A program made the translations under genes and the position numbers. From Roseiarcus sp963794155 (GTDB taxonomy: Bacteria > Pseudomonadota > Alphaproteobacteria > Rhizobiales > Beijerinckiaceae), in assembly GCA_963794155.1 (NCBI GenBank), contig CAWCCX010000008.1, positions 558,001-622,000 on the forward strand: a DNA stretch of 64,000 bases, in the 5' to 3' direction. Shown here piece after piece: positions 19,263-28,962 of the stretch (positions are counted from its first letter, which is position 1; every line of letters starts with the position of its first letter). The notes under the pieces were generated by a model. It was not told the origin of the DNA. It saw nothing but the letters and a program-made list of their open reading frames with translations, and searched no databases.

Positions 19263-19832
19263 CTACGGCTGGTCCGCGCCGTGGGCGATGCGCGTATGGA
19301 CCTCGGTGGTCATGGCGTCGATCCGTTCGACGAGGATCCGGACCGTGTCGGTGAGCTCAGTGTTTTGCTTAAGCAGGGTCTCCACCCGCTCGGTGAGGGT
19401 GGTGTTTTGCTGCATCATTTCGATCAGCATCCCGGTCTGCTGCTGCAACTGCGTTCGGCGCGCATCGGTGATCTGGTGAAGTTCTTCGCGATGCTGCGCA
19501 TCTGCGATGCTGTTGGCCTTGTCCCGGTCGGCCTGGCGGGTCTGCGCCAGAAGGATCAGTGGCGCCGCGTAGGCGGCCTGGGTCGAGAAGGCGAGGTTGA
19601 GCAGGATGAAGGGATAGACGTCAAACTGGGTCCAGCCAATGACGTTGACCAAGATCCAGACCGCCACGAGGATCGTCTGCGCCACCAGGAACGTCGGCGT
19701 GCCGAAGAAGCGGGCGAAATCCTCCGCCTTCCTGCCGAACCAATCGTTTCCGAACGGCGATTCGAGCGGGGTGTGCGGCAGATGAAATCTTCGCGCCCGC
19801 GCCGCATCGGCCGGTTCTTGCCCCGTGCTCAT
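19263..19832 (-). CDS. DUF1003 family membrane protein
   Basis: The 189-residue product has two membrane helices (about residues 48-66 and 75-97) with 'FGTPTFLVAQTILVAVWILV', 'NVIGWTQFDVYPFILLNLAF' and 'STQAAYAAPLILLAQTRQ', the DUF1003 signature. The C-terminal 80 residues form a predicted coiled coil rich in Gln, Thr and Leu. Function is unknown; some relatives are annotated as cyclic-nucleotide-binding-like or Mg-related. It converges with the DUF4239-like gene with 64 bases between stops. Confidence 0.8.
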   Translation of the reverse strand: MSTGQEPADAARARRFHLPHTPLESPFGNDWFGRKAEDFARFFGTPTFLVAQTILVAVWILVNVIGWTQFDVYPFILLNLAFSTQAAYAAPLILLAQTRQADRDKANSIADAQHREELHQITDARRTQLQQQTGMLIEMMQQNTTLTERVETLLKQNTELTDTVRILVERIDAMTTEVHTRIAHGADQP

Positions 19833-20158
19833 CGGTCTCTCCCTGGCGATTCGAGTCGCAGTTTACGCTTCCCCGTCCGCTATGCGATCATCCATCGCGT
19901 CGACGCGATAGGACTCAGAACAAATTCCGAAACCAATATGCCGGCGCTGGCGGCGCTGAAAACGGAGCCCGGCAGCTTCAGCTCGGCGGGCGGACTCGCC
20001 TTGCGGACCGTTGAGCGAGCCGTTATGGTCGACCATTCCACCGAATTGCTGCATGATAAGAACTTACAAGCGTATCTAAAACGTATTATGCAGGCCCGCG
20101 CTAGCGCGTGGGCTTCGAAAACCGGGCGACGCACGCGACAAACCCCAAGGAGAAAACA
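19833..20158. promoter_or_regulatory. Divergent intergenic region between DUF1003 gene and metY
   Basis: 326 bases serving two divergent starts. Close to metY it becomes AT-rich (about 20055-20092) and contains the near-palindrome GCCCGCGC-TA-GCGCGTGGGC at 20094-20113, which may be an operator or leader hairpin. I looked for a SAM-II type leader, as seen upstream of some alphaproteobacterial met genes, and found no convincing match. AAGGAGA precedes the metY ATG. Confidence 0.35.
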
Positions 20159-21445
20159 ATGTCCTTAAAGCCTGAAACTCTGGCGCTTCACGCCGGTTGG
20201 CGCGCTGATCCCGCGACGGGCGCTGTCGCGGTGCCGATCTATCAGACCACCTCTTATCAGTTCCAGAGCGCCGAGCACGCGGCCAATCTGTTCGCGCTCA
20301 AAGAGCTCGGCAATATCTACACCCGCATTATGAACCCGACCACCGACGTGCTCGAGAAGCGCGTCGCGGCCCTCGAAGGCGGCGTGGCGGCGCTGGCGCT
20401 CGCCAGCGGCCAGGCGGCCTCGGCCTTTGCGCTGCAGAATCTCGCCCGCGCCGGCGACAATGTCGTCTCCTCGACCGACCTTTACGGCGGCACCTGGAAC
20501 CTGTTCGCCAACACCTTCAAGGACCAGGGGATCGAGGTGCGCTTCGTCGATCCGGTCGATCCGGAGAATTTCCGCAAGGCGACCGACGCGCGAACCCGCG
20601 TCTACTATGCCGAGACGCTGCCCAACCCGAAGCTGATCGCGTTCCCGATCGTGGAAGTCGCGGCGATCGGCCGGTCGTTCGGGATTCCCTTGGTCATGGA
20701 CAATACGGCCGCCCCGATCCTGACCCGTCCCTTCGATCATGGCGCGGCGATCATCGTCTATTCGTCGACCAAGTACCTCGGCGGCCACGGCAACTCGATC
20801 GGCGGCATCCTGGTCGACGGCGGCAATTTCCCCTGGGAGGAACACAAGGAGCGCCAGCCGGCGCTCAACACGCCCGACCCGAGCTATCACGGAGCGGTGT
20901 GGACGGAGGCGGTGAAGCCGCTCGGGCCGATCGCCTATATCATCAAGGCGCGCACCACCCTCCTGCGCGACCTGGGCTCATGCATGTCGCCGTTCAACGC
21001 GTTCCTGACCCTGCAAGGAATTGAAACGCTGCCTCTGCGGATCGAGCGCCACTGCTCGAACACGGCGACAGTCGCGGCCTGGCTCGGCAAGCGCCCGGAG
21101 GTCACCAATGTCATCCATCCGTCGTTCCAGAAGGGCGAGGCGAAGCGGCGGGCCGAGAAATATCTCAAGGGCGGGCAGGGCGGCCTTGTCGGCTTCGAGC
21201 TCGGGGGCGGCAAGGAGGCGGGGCGCAAGTTCATCGACGCCTTGAAGCTCCTCTATCACGTCGCCAACATCGGCGACGCCCGCTCGCTCGCCATCCATCC
21301 GGCGACCACCACCCACTCGCAGCTTTCGCCCGAGGAGCAGCTCGCGACCGGCGTGTCGGAAAACTACGTGCGGCTCTCGATCGGCATCGAACACATTGAC
21401 GACATTCTCGCCGACCTCGATCAGGCGCTGAAGGCGGCGGCCTGA
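20159..21445 (+). CDS. metY: O-acetylhomoserine sulfhydrylase / aminocarboxypropyltransferase
   Basis: The 428-residue PLP enzyme starts at ATG 20159 behind CAAGGAGAAAACA. It makes homocysteine from O-acetylhomoserine and sulfide in the cytoplasm. Signature features: 'TRIMNPTTDVLEKRVAALEG', the internal-aldimine lysine in 'YSSTKYLGGHGNSIGG' (Lys 205), 'AETLPNPKL' and the C-terminal 'HPATTTHSQLSPEEQ' typical of the MetY branch (about 430 residues, longer than MetB/MetC). No sulfur genes flank it. Cystathionine synthases share the fold, but the length and C-terminal motif favour MetY. Confidence 0.92.
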   Translation: MSLKPETLALHAGWRADPATGAVAVPIYQTTSYQFQSAEHAANLFALKELGNIYTRIMNPTTDVLEKRVAALEGGVAALALASGQAASAFALQNLARAGDNVVSSTDLYGGTWNLFANTFKDQGIEVRFVDPVDPENFRKATDARTRVYYAETLPNPKLIAFPIVEVAAIGRSFGIPLVMDNTAAPILTRPFDHGAAIIVYSSTKYLGGHGNSIGGILVDGGNFPWEEHKERQPALNTPDPSYHGAVWTEAVKPLGPIAYIIKARTTLLRDLGSCMSPFNAFLTLQGIETLPLRIERHCSNTATVAAWLGKRPEVTNVIHPSFQKGEAKRRAEKYLKGGQGGLVGFELGGGKEAGRKFIDALKLLYHVANIGDARSLAIHPATTTHSQLSPEEQLATGVSENYVRLSIGIEHIDDILADLDQALKAAA

Positions 21446-21461
21446 AGGCAATACGTCGCCG

Positions 21462-23009
21462 TCAGTCGGATCTTGCCGGCTGACGGTGGAGATCGCGCAG
21501 TTCGCGTTTGAGAATCTTGCCGATCGCGCTGCGCGGCAGGCTGTCCACGATTGTCAATCCGGAAAGGCGCTGGGTCTTTCCGAGTTTGGCGTTCGCCCAT
21601 TCGAGCAGCGCCGGACCATCGGCGCTCGCGGCCTTGCGGAGGGTTATGAAAGCGATCGGAGTTTCACCCCAGCGCTGCGAGGGGACTCCGACGACTGCCG
21701 CTTCGACAATATCTTCGTGGCGCGTGAGTTCGGCCTCGATGTCCGAGGGATAGATGTTGAACCCGCCCGAGATGATAATGTCCTTGCTTCGGTCCAAGAG
21801 GATCAGGAAGCCGTCCTCGTCGAAGCGCCCGATATCGCCCGTGCGGATGAATTGCCGTCCTTCTGCGTCGCGCCACTCCGCCATGCGCGTCTTCTCCGGC
21901 TGATTGTGATATCCGGTCATGATCATGCCGGAACTGCCAACCACCTCGCCGATCTCACCCTGCGCGACCTCGCGGCCCTCTTCGTCGATGAGGCGAATGT
22001 CGTGGCCGGGCATCGGCTGGCCGACGGTGTGCAATTTATTCGGAAACTCATGGGCGACGAGCATTGTCGAGCCTCCGCCTTCGGTCATGCCGTAGTATTC
22101 GACCAGGCCGCCGGGCCAGCGGCTGAGGACGTCGGCCTTCAATGCGGCGGAAAAAGGCGCGCTCGTCGAGGCCTTCACGAGGTAGCTCGACAGGTCGTAG
22201 TCGCCGAAGTCCGGACGCTCCATGATCCGGCGATATTGGACCGGGACCAGCATAGCGTGGGTCACGCGCCGCCTTTCGGACAGGCGAAGGAATTCCCCGG
22301 CGTCGAATTTCGGCAACAGGACCGCCGTTCCCCCATGCGCCAAAGTCGGAATGAATATGACGAGCGTGGTGTTCGAATAGAGCGGCGTCGAGACGAGCGT
22401 CACCGCGCCCCTGTATGACGCGCGGGTGAACTGTCGCCAACGCATCTGATGGGGCTGGACGATCCCTTTGGGCGCGCCGGTCGTGCCGGACGAGTAGATG
22501 ATGTTGAACGGCCAGTCTGGGCGAAACCCGACGGCGGCAGGCTTCGCGCCTTCGGGGCCCAGCCAGCGTGAAAGCGGCTCGCCCGCGGCGCTCTCGTCGA
22601 GTGCGACCAGCCTCGCTCGTCCTGCGCCGCTCACGCCTTCCAACGCCTCTCCCATCTCCCGGTCGAGGAAGAGGACTTTCGCGGCGCAGTCGTCGATCAT
22701 CATCGCAAGGCTCGCCGCCGTCGACGACGGCGCGAGCGGCGCGACCGCGGCCCCGGCCGCCAGGATCCCACAGAAAGCCGCCGCATAGGAGATTGAGGTC
22801 CGCGCGCAGATCGCCACCGCTTCGCCCGCGCTGACGCCCTCGCGCTGCAAGGCAAAGGCGATTTGATCCATGAGGGCCGCAAGCCCGGAATAGGTCAGGG
22901 TCGCGTCACGCTCAATCAGCGCCGGATGGTCCGGCCGCTCGCGAGCGTGCGCACGGATCAGGTGCGGGAACACGCCAAAATCCTGCGTGAGAAGCTCCTC
23001 GGCCGACAT
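21462..23009 (-). CDS. Class I adenylate-forming acyl-CoA ligase
   Basis: The 515-residue product has the AMP-binding P-loop 'IIYSSGTTGAPKGIVQPHQM' (near 168-187), 'VEYYGMTEGGG' (A5), 'RTGDIGRFDEDGFL' (A7), 'DRSKDIIISGGFNIYPSDIE' (A8 hinge) and the catalytic lysine in 'RSAIGKILKRELRD' near the C-terminus (A10). Such enzymes activate a carboxylic acid to acyl-AMP, then acyl-CoA. The substrate is not evident. It starts 3 bases after the smpB stop, so it is cotranscribed with dapA-smpB, although no functional link is obvious. It converges with metY. Confidence 0.85.
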   Translation of the reverse strand: MSAEELLTQDFGVFPHLIRAHARERPDHPALIERDATLTYSGLAALMDQIAFALQREGVSAGEAVAICARTSISYAAAFCGILAAGAAVAPLAPSSTAASLAMMIDDCAAKVLFLDREMGEALEGVSGAGRARLVALDESAAGEPLSRWLGPEGAKPAAVGFRPDWPFNIIYSSGTTGAPKGIVQPHQMRWRQFTRASYRGAVTLVSTPLYSNTTLVIFIPTLAHGGTAVLLPKFDAGEFLRLSERRRVTHAMLVPVQYRRIMERPDFGDYDLSSYLVKASTSAPFSAALKADVLSRWPGGLVEYYGMTEGGGSTMLVAHEFPNKLHTVGQPMPGHDIRLIDEEGREVAQGEIGEVVGSSGMIMTGYHNQPEKTRMAEWRDAEGRQFIRTGDIGRFDEDGFLILLDRSKDIIISGGFNIYPSDIEAELTRHEDIVEAAVVGVPSQRWGETPIAFITLRKAASADGPALLEWANAKLGKTQRLSGLTIVDSLPRSAIGKILKRELRDLHRQPARSD

Positions 23010-23012
23010 CCG

Positions 23013-23492
23013 TTAGCCCCGCTCGCGCATCAACCTTGATTTGTCGCGGTTCCAGTCGCGCGCCTTCTCGGCATCTCGCTTGTCATGCAGCTTCTTGCCG
23101 CGCCCGAGCGCGATGGCGATCTTGGCTCGGCCCTTGGCGTTAAAGTAGATTCTTAGCGGCACGATCGTCATGCCTTCGCGTTCAACGCCTTTGGCCAGTT
23201 TGGCAATTTCCTTAGCGTGCAGAAGTAGTTTGCGCGGTCTCTTCGGTTCGTGATTGAAGCGATTGGCCTGAAGGTATTCGGGAATGTTGGCGTTGTAGAG
23301 CATCACTTCGCCATTGCGGTCGACGCCGGCGTAGCTCTCCGCGACCGTCGCCTTGCCGTTCCGAAGCGATTTGACCTCAGGGCCGGTCAGCATGAGGCCG
23401 GCCTCGAACGTCTCGCCGATTTCATAGTCGAAGCGCGCCCGCCGATTGTCCGCGACCACCTTGAAATTTGGCTTTTCCTTGTCGGTCGCCAC
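23013..23492 (-). CDS. smpB: SsrA-binding protein SmpB
   Basis: The 159-residue product is canonical SmpB, partner of tmRNA in rescuing stalled ribosomes: 'NRRARFDYEIGETFEAGLML', 'TGPEVKSLRNGKATVAESYA', 'EPKRPRKLLLHAKEIAKL', 'IYFNAKGRAKIAIALGRGKK' and the basic tail 'KRDAEKARDWNRDKSRLMRE', which enters the mRNA channel. It is in an operon, 12 bases after dapA, a common arrangement in Rhizobiales. No ssrA (tmRNA) gene was recognised in the window. Confidence 0.96.
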   Translation of the reverse strand: MATDKEKPNFKVVADNRRARFDYEIGETFEAGLMLTGPEVKSLRNGKATVAESYAGVDRNGEVMLYNANIPEYLQANRFNHEPKRPRKLLLHAKEIAKLAKGVEREGMTIVPLRIYFNAKGRAKIAIALGRGKKLHDKRDAEKARDWNRDKSRLMRERG

Positions 23493-23504
23493 GGCGCCCG
23501 CTCC

Positions 23505-24401
23505 TCAGGCGTTGAGCAGGCCCGCGTGCACCATGGCGCGCCGGATCAAGGCCTCGGTCGCCTCGCTGACCGGAATGAGCGGCAGCCTGGTTTCCGCGCG
23601 CGCCCGCCCAAGTAGGCTCAGCGCGTATTTCGTCCCATTGACGCCGGGCTCGGCGAAGATCGCCGCGTGGAGGGGCGTGAGGCGGTCCTGGATCTTCAAG
23701 GCGTGGCCCCAGTCGCCCTTGAACGTCGCCTCCATCAATTCTGCACAGGGCGAGGGCGCAATATTCGCTGTCACCGAGATGCAGCCGTGCCCGCCCGCGG
23801 CCATCGCCGCCAGGGCCGTCATGTCTTCGCCAGAAAGCTGGATAAACTCTGGCCCCATTGCGTGCCGCTGACGCGACACGCGCCCCACGTCCCCCGTCGC
23901 GTCCTTGACGCCGACAATGTTGGCGAGCTCGGACAACCGCTTCATCGTGTCGATCGACATATCGACCACGCTTCGCGGAGGAATGTTGTAGATGAGAATG
24001 GGAATACCAATCGCGTCGTTGACGGCCCTGAAGTGCTGGTAGAGGCCTTCCTGGGTCGGCTTGTTGTAATACGGCGTGACCACGAGAACGGCGTCGGCCC
24101 CGCTCTGCTCGGCGTGGCGGGCAAGTTCGATCGCCTCGGCCGTGTTGTTGGAGCCTGCGCCCGCGATCACCGGAACTCGGCCGCGCGCCTCGTCGATGCA
24201 AATGTCGATGGCGCGGCGGTGCTCTTCATGAGTCAGCGTCGGGCTCTCGCCGGTCGTCCCGACCGGCACCAGCCCGTGCGAGCCCGAACTGATCTGCCAG
24301 TCGATCAACGCCCGGTAGGCCTGCTCATCGATTTTGCCGTCCTTGAACGGGGTGACCAGCGCCGGCATCGATCCGTGAAACTTCGCCCGCTTTTCCATCA
24401 T
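23505..24401 (-). CDS. dapA: 4-hydroxy-tetrahydrodipicolinate synthase DapA
   Basis: The 298-residue product begins MMEKRAKFHGSMPALVTPFK. ATG 24401 is chosen over an upstream ATG at 24443 because the family alignment begins here. It condenses pyruvate with aspartate semialdehyde on the route to lysine and meso-diaminopimelate. Signatures: 'VGTTGESPTLTHEEH', 'VTPYYNKPTQEGLYQHF', Tyr 138 in 'ILIYNIPPRS' and the Schiff-base Lys 166 in 'IVGVKDATGD'. First gene of a dapA-smpB-ligase operon and divergent from slt; slt and dapA are often neighbours in Rhizobiales, both serving the cell wall. Confidence 0.94.
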   Translation of the reverse strand: MMEKRAKFHGSMPALVTPFKDGKIDEQAYRALIDWQISSGSHGLVPVGTTGESPTLTHEEHRRAIDICIDEARGRVPVIAGAGSNNTAEAIELARHAEQSGADAVLVVTPYYNKPTQEGLYQHFRAVNDAIGIPILIYNIPPRSVVDMSIDTMKRLSELANIVGVKDATGDVGRVSRQRHAMGPEFIQLSGEDMTALAAMAAGGHGCISVTANIAPSPCAELMEATFKGDWGHALKIQDRLTPLHAAIFAEPGVNGTKYALSLLGRARAETRLPLIPVSEATEALIRRAMVHAGLLNA

Positions 24402-24544
24402 CGCCCAGTTCGTTCCGTGCCCCCGATCGGCTTGCGGACACATAGCCCCGACGCGCCGCAGGCGAAAGGGGCAATGCGCCCAGGGCCAAAGTTTAAGTTT
24501 TGGTCACTAAAACGGGTCCATCCTCGCTTGAGAGGACTGGACCG

Positions 24545-26993
24545 ATGACGATTCTCCGTCCGCGCCTGCTTCTCGGCGTTTGCGGCGTCGCCTGCCTGAT
24601 TGCGTTCGCTCCCGGTGGCCGCCGGCCGCCCGCCGAGCTTTCGGCGCTCGACCGGAGCGCCATCGGCCCGTCGGCCGCGCGCGTCGACGCATCGGCGTCC
24701 CCACAGGCGACCGATGCCGGCGGAGAGGCGCGATCGGCGCCCGCCGCCCGGCCGAGCGCGGCGGACGAACGCATCGACGATGCTGCTCGCTCCGCCGCCG
24801 CACTCGCCGTGATCCGCCCGCCTCCCGAGCCAGCCTTGAGCGACGCGGACCTCGCGGCCCAATTCGCTGATGCGGACGTTTCCGAGCCGGCGCCGATGCG
24901 CTCGGTCGGTTCGAGGGCGCCTTCGCCGCTTATCGGGGAACCCGCCGCGGTCGCCGCGCCGCCGCCGGAGGCGGCGTTGAGCGACGCCGACCTCGCCGCC
25001 CAATTCGCTTATGCCGACCTCTCGGGCGGGTCGCCCGCGGCTAGCCCGTTCTCCGCGAACGCGCCGTCCACGCCGACGGTGGCCCCCGCGCCGGACCAGT
25101 CTTCGCCGCCGCCGACCCCGCGCATTTCTGCAGCCGCGATCCTGTACAACAAAGGCGACGTCGCGGGCTTGGCGGCGCTAGCCAAGGCTGCCAATGACCA
25201 GGCCGAGCGATTGGCGCTGGAATGGGCGTCGCTGCGCGCCGACACGCATCCTTCATTCGCGACGCTCGCCGCGTTCCTCAAGGCCCATCCAGCCTGGCCA
25301 AGCCGGGGCTGGATTCGCGACCAGCAGGAAACTGAACTGGCCGCGCATCCCGAGGCGCCGGCGAAAGTCGACGAATTCTTCGCCGGCGGCTCGCCGCAAT
25401 CGAGCGCCGGAAAGATCGCCGCGGCGCGCGCGGCGAGGGCGATGGGACGCGACGAGGAGTTCGACGCGAATCATTCGCGCCCTGTGGCGCGACGGCAATT
25501 TCGACGCTCCGATCGAGAGCGTCATCTTGCGCGATTTCGGCGCTTCACTCGCCAGGGCCGACCACAAATATCGCGCCGACCGCCTGCTTTACACTGCCTA
25601 TCTCGGCGCCGCCGTGCGCGCCGCGGCGCTTGCCGGCCCCGACGTTCTGGCGCTGGCCGAAGCCCGCATCGAGGCGGCTCGCGCGCCCGCAAGCGCCGCG
25701 CTCTTAAGAGCGGTTCCGCCGGCGCTCCGCGACGACCCCGGCCTCTTGTTTTCCAGGGTCCAGTACGCCCGCCGGGCGGGGCGGGTCTATGAGGCGGCGG
25801 TGCTTTTGAGCCTCGCGCCGAAGGATCGCGCCGAACTCATCAGTCCTGACCGTTGGTGGAGCGAGCGCAGGATGGTCGCCCAGGCGCTGCTCGATCTCGG
25901 CGAGCCGCAACTGGCGTTCGAAGTCTGCGCCGAGACCGTCCGGCCCGAGACCTCCGAAGCGGAGGTCGACGCCGCCTTCCACGCCGGCTGGATCGCCCTG
26001 CGCTTCCTTAACGACGCGCCCGTGGCGGCCGAGCGGTTTGCCCTCGCAGCCGAGGCCGCCGACGCTCCTTTGTCGATCGCGCGCGCGGCCTATTGGCAGG
26101 GCCGAGCGGCGGAGGCGATGGGCGGCGTCGAGGCGGCCAAGGGCTTCTATGCGCGCGCCGCGAGCGAACCTGTCGCGTTTTACGGCCAGCTCGCCGCTAA
26201 GCGCCTCGGCCAGACCCGCCTTGAACTGCGGGCGCCGAAGGCGCCGGCGGAGGGCGATCAGCGCGATGAGGCGGTCGCCGCGGTCGCGGCGCTCTATGCT
26301 GACGGGCTCGACGATGTCGCGGCTTCGCTCGCTTTCGACGCTGCACGGCGATGGCGGGACGAGTCGCAGATTGCGGCGATGGCGGAGGTCGTGAAGCGTT
26401 TCGGCGATGCGGGGACTCAGGTCCAATTCGGCAAGTTCGCCCTCATCCGAGGCTACCCATTCGACGCCATGGCGTTTCCGGCGGCGGGCATGCCGGCCTT
26501 CGTGCCGCTCGCCCATTCCGCTGATCTGCCCACCGTCTACGCCGTGGCGCGCCAGGAGAGCGAATTCATCTGGCGATCGTCATCATGGGCGGGCGCGAAA
26601 GGCCTGATGCAGATGCTTCCCTCGACCGCCGCCCTGACGGCGCGGAGCGCCGGCGTCGAGTTCGACTACGCCCGCCTCATCGTCGATCCGGCCTTCAACA
26701 CCAGGCTCGGCGCGTTTCTGTTGGGTCAATTGATCGAAGACGAAGGCGGCTCGCGCGAACTCGCCTTCGCGGCCTACAATGCCGGCCCCCATCGGGTCAC
26801 GCAATGGATTGCAGCGCACGGCGATCCACGCGACGGAAGCGCCGATCTCATCGACTGGATCGAGCGGATCCCGTTCGACGAAACGCGCGACTATGTGCAG
26901 CGGGTCAGCGAGAACCTCGGCGTCTATCGCCAGCGCTTCGCCGACGAGCGCCCGCCGCCGCCGCCGGTGTCGGCGCGGCTGGCGCGCGAATAG
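24545..26993 (+). CDS. slt: Soluble lytic murein transglycosylase (Slt70-like), with one apparent frameshift
   Basis: The corrected product is 815 residues. It begins MTILRPRLLLGVCGVACLIA (signal peptide), has a low-complexity Ala/Pro-rich region with a duplicated 'ALSDADLAAQFA' segment (24832 and 24973), a long superhelical region, and a C-terminal GH23 domain: 'VARQESEFIWRSSSWAGAKG' with the catalytic Glu, 'LMQMLPSTAALTA' and 'AFAAYNAGPHRVTQW'. It cleaves peptidoglycan to 1,6-anhydro-muropeptides in the periplasm. The frame shifts at 25457-25462 (GAGTTC); deleting one T gives GAGTC (a GANTC site) and joins '...MGRDEESTRIIRALWRDGNF'. Probably intact in the organism. Divergent from dapA. Confidence 0.88.
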
Positions 26994-27005
26994 CGGAGGC
27001 CGGAG

Positions 27006-28400
27006 CTACTCCGCGAGCAGTCCCCTGACTGTGTCGACGAGGCGCGGCACATCGACGTCGTAGGCGAACTCCGAATCCTGGGCGTGCCTCGGATCCTTCA
27101 TCAGAGCTTCCTCGGACTGATGCTCGAACAGCACCACGTGGTTGAACTGATTCATCGCGCCGAAATGTGAGGACCAAGGGTCGAACTGTCCCTCGGCGAT
27201 GATTTCCACCAGCTTGGTTCCCGGCTTCGAGAAAATCGCGTTGACCAGGCCGGAGCCGAATTCGCCGACGATGAACTCGGCGTTCGCGAACAGCATCGCC
27301 TGCTCGTCGAACGGCAGTTTTTCCGGTTGAATTGCGACAAAGCCGAGCGGCTCCAACGCCTCGATCACCGCCTTTCTGTTCCTTACGTTTCGGCTGTCGC
27401 GGATGCCGCGGCAGACCAGAAGCCGGCGCGGCCGGTTCGCGGCCGGCGCATGCTTCTCGATGTTCGCCAGAATGGAGGCGAAGACGGCCTTGGTCCGCGG
27501 GTGCGCGTTGATCGAAGCCGCGCCGCAGTGGCGATTGCTGGTGATCGGGTGTTCGAGAAAAACCGGCCGCGGCTTGATTTCGCGGATCAGCCCCGGGGGC
27601 GCATCGAGCCGCGCAACGACCGCGCGCTGCCATGGCCTCAGCGTCCAGGTGAGCATGGGCATGCCGATCTGGACGCCGAGGTGAATTAGAGGGACGACGT
27701 CGAGCAGGTAATGGCCGTAGTTCGGCTGATCCGAGCCGGCGAGCAGCAGATGTTCGCCCTTTATCCTGGGGATGCGCGCGAGCCGCTCCGGGTAGAGCCG
27801 GTGCTCTCTCCCGCCGTCGGGCAGCGGCTGGTCGACGACCGCCTTGACCCGCGCGAGGAAGCCGTCGCGAAACGGCCCGAGGAAGGAATGGCGCCAAATC
27901 TGGCCCTGTTGCGAAACGAGCAGGCCGAAGGTCGGAAACCAGTACTGATCGGTGAGGTGCTCGAGCATCATCGCCGGCGCATCGACGGCATGATCGACAT
28001 AGTGGACCCATTCGTCCTTGGTCGAATTCACGCTCAGCGGATGCAGCCGGGTTCGGTATTGGCAAGGCGCGACGACCTCGCACTGCGTCAGCGGGGGAGG
28101 GAAGCGCCCGGCGAAGGGAACGACCGCCAATTGGGTCGTCGTATCGACTGAGACCGGAACTCCGGCGTCCGAACCGGCGGCGATCGCCCGGCGCATCGAG
28201 CGGCGCGCGTTTCGCCACGGCGTTCTGACGGCCTTGCGCCAGAATGTGTGCAGGCGTTCGCTCAGCCGCAACCGGGCGGAGCGTTCGACGCTGTCGGGAG
28301 CCGCGGCGTTTTGCCGTCCCGCGAGCGAGAACGGCCGCATCTTGATCGTCATCGCATCTCGTTCGAGAGACGGCCGGAAACCGTCAGGGTCGCGCGGCAT
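27006..28400 (-). CDS. Glycosyltransferase family 61 (DUF563) protein
   Basis: The 464-residue product has the GT61 organisation: an N-terminal variable region, then 'SDQPNYGHYLLDVVPLIHLG' (the N-x-x-H pair) near residues 230-250, 'HPITSNRHCGAASINAHPRT', and the conserved C-terminal 'NAEFIVGEFGSGLVNAIFSK' near 375-395. GT61 enzymes transfer xylose, GlcNAc or other sugars; bacterial members often sit in capsule or LPS loci. There is no signal or membrane segment, so it is probably cytoplasmic. ATG 28352 (MTIKMRPF) is an alternative start; neither start has a good ribosome-binding site. It converges with slt by 12 bases. No other glycan genes are adjacent. Confidence 0.8.
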   Translation of the reverse strand: MPRDPDGFRPSLERDAMTIKMRPFSLAGRQNAAAPDSVERSARLRLSERLHTFWRKAVRTPWRNARRSMRRAIAAGSDAGVPVSVDTTTQLAVVPFAGRFPPPLTQCEVVAPCQYRTRLHPLSVNSTKDEWVHYVDHAVDAPAMMLEHLTDQYWFPTFGLLVSQQGQIWRHSFLGPFRDGFLARVKAVVDQPLPDGGREHRLYPERLARIPRIKGEHLLLAGSDQPNYGHYLLDVVPLIHLGVQIGMPMLTWTLRPWQRAVVARLDAPPGLIREIKPRPVFLEHPITSNRHCGAASINAHPRTKAVFASILANIEKHAPAANRPRRLLVCRGIRDSRNVRNRKAVIEALEPLGFVAIQPEKLPFDEQAMLFANAEFIVGEFGSGLVNAIFSKPGTKLVEIIAEGQFDPWSSHFGAMNQFNHVVLFEHQSEEALMKDPRHAQDSEFAYDVDVPRLVDTVRGLLAE

Positions 28401-28810
28401 ATGCCCGATCGGGCCACGGCCGACAAGGTCAAGCCTCCGCCCGCCGGCGCGTCGACTGTCAACTGGAGGAGCCGCCCGCGCGACCCTGCGGAGCCCTAAT
28501 GAACATTGTCATAATGTTGTTATTCCAGCGCTAAAACATAAAGCTGCAAAAAAATTGGGCGAGATTTATTCGCGGCCCGCGACCCCGCCCATGTTCGGGA
28601 GGTCTCCAAAGACTAAGTTTAGCATGAGTTTTATTTCTGGAAAAGACAAATCACAGAAATCTGGCAAGCCTTTCAAAAGATGAGGATTTTGACGCCCCTC
28701 AGCCGCTCCAAAAAGCGAAAGGAGGCCGCGAGCCGGCGCCGCGGAGGGCCTTGCTCGGCGAAAAAAACCCCTCGATCCCGCGTCGGGGAGCGGAGAATTA
28801 CTAGGAAACA
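28401..28810. other. Gene-free, partly AT-rich stretch
   Basis: Between the GT61 gene and the minisatellite. 28500-28690 is noticeably more AT-rich than the surrounding DNA, with short A runs. A 19-codon frame at 28624-28683 (MSFISGKDKSQ...) is present but has no clear ribosome-binding site and is not supported as a gene. 28745-28800 is GC-rich with the small inverted repeat 'CGCGTCGGGGAGC'. This may be degenerate transferred DNA. Confidence 0.4.
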
Positions 28811-28909
28811 GAGCAGGGAATTTTCTCTCCGGAGCAGGGAATTTTCTCTCCGGAGCAGGGAATTTTTTTCGTCAAGCAGGGAATTTTAGACGACGAACAG
28901 GGATCTGCG
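28811..28909. repeat. 21-bp tandem minisatellite, four units plus a partial
   Basis: Unit GAGCAGGGAATTTTCTCTCCG is perfect at 28811-28831 and 28832-28852; 28853-28873 and 28874-28894 are diverged copies and 28895-28909 is partial. Each unit keeps the AGCAGGGAATTTT core. Because 21 is divisible by three, one frame encodes repeating SREFSLR heptads, but I see no evidence that it is translated (poor start, no ribosome-binding site). Similar 'CAGGGAATTT' repeats occur, as I recall, in other Rhizobiales genomes. Confidence 0.85.
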
Positions 28910-28962
28910 TTCCGCTCAATCCCTCGTGACGGGAGGTTCAGGACTCAAGCCCTGGCCCGTAC

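Noticed and set aside
20041..20158. SAM riboswitch upstream of metY
   Set aside because: No match to the SAM-II core by eye; only a GC near-palindrome is present.
28680..28889. Short frame with SREFSLR heptads as a protein gene
   Set aside because: It is simply the 21-bp minisatellite read in one frame; no ribosome-binding site and no conservation evidence.
28811..28894. Possible CRISPR array
   Set aside because: Units are 21 bp, contiguous, with no spacers and no cas genes nearby.
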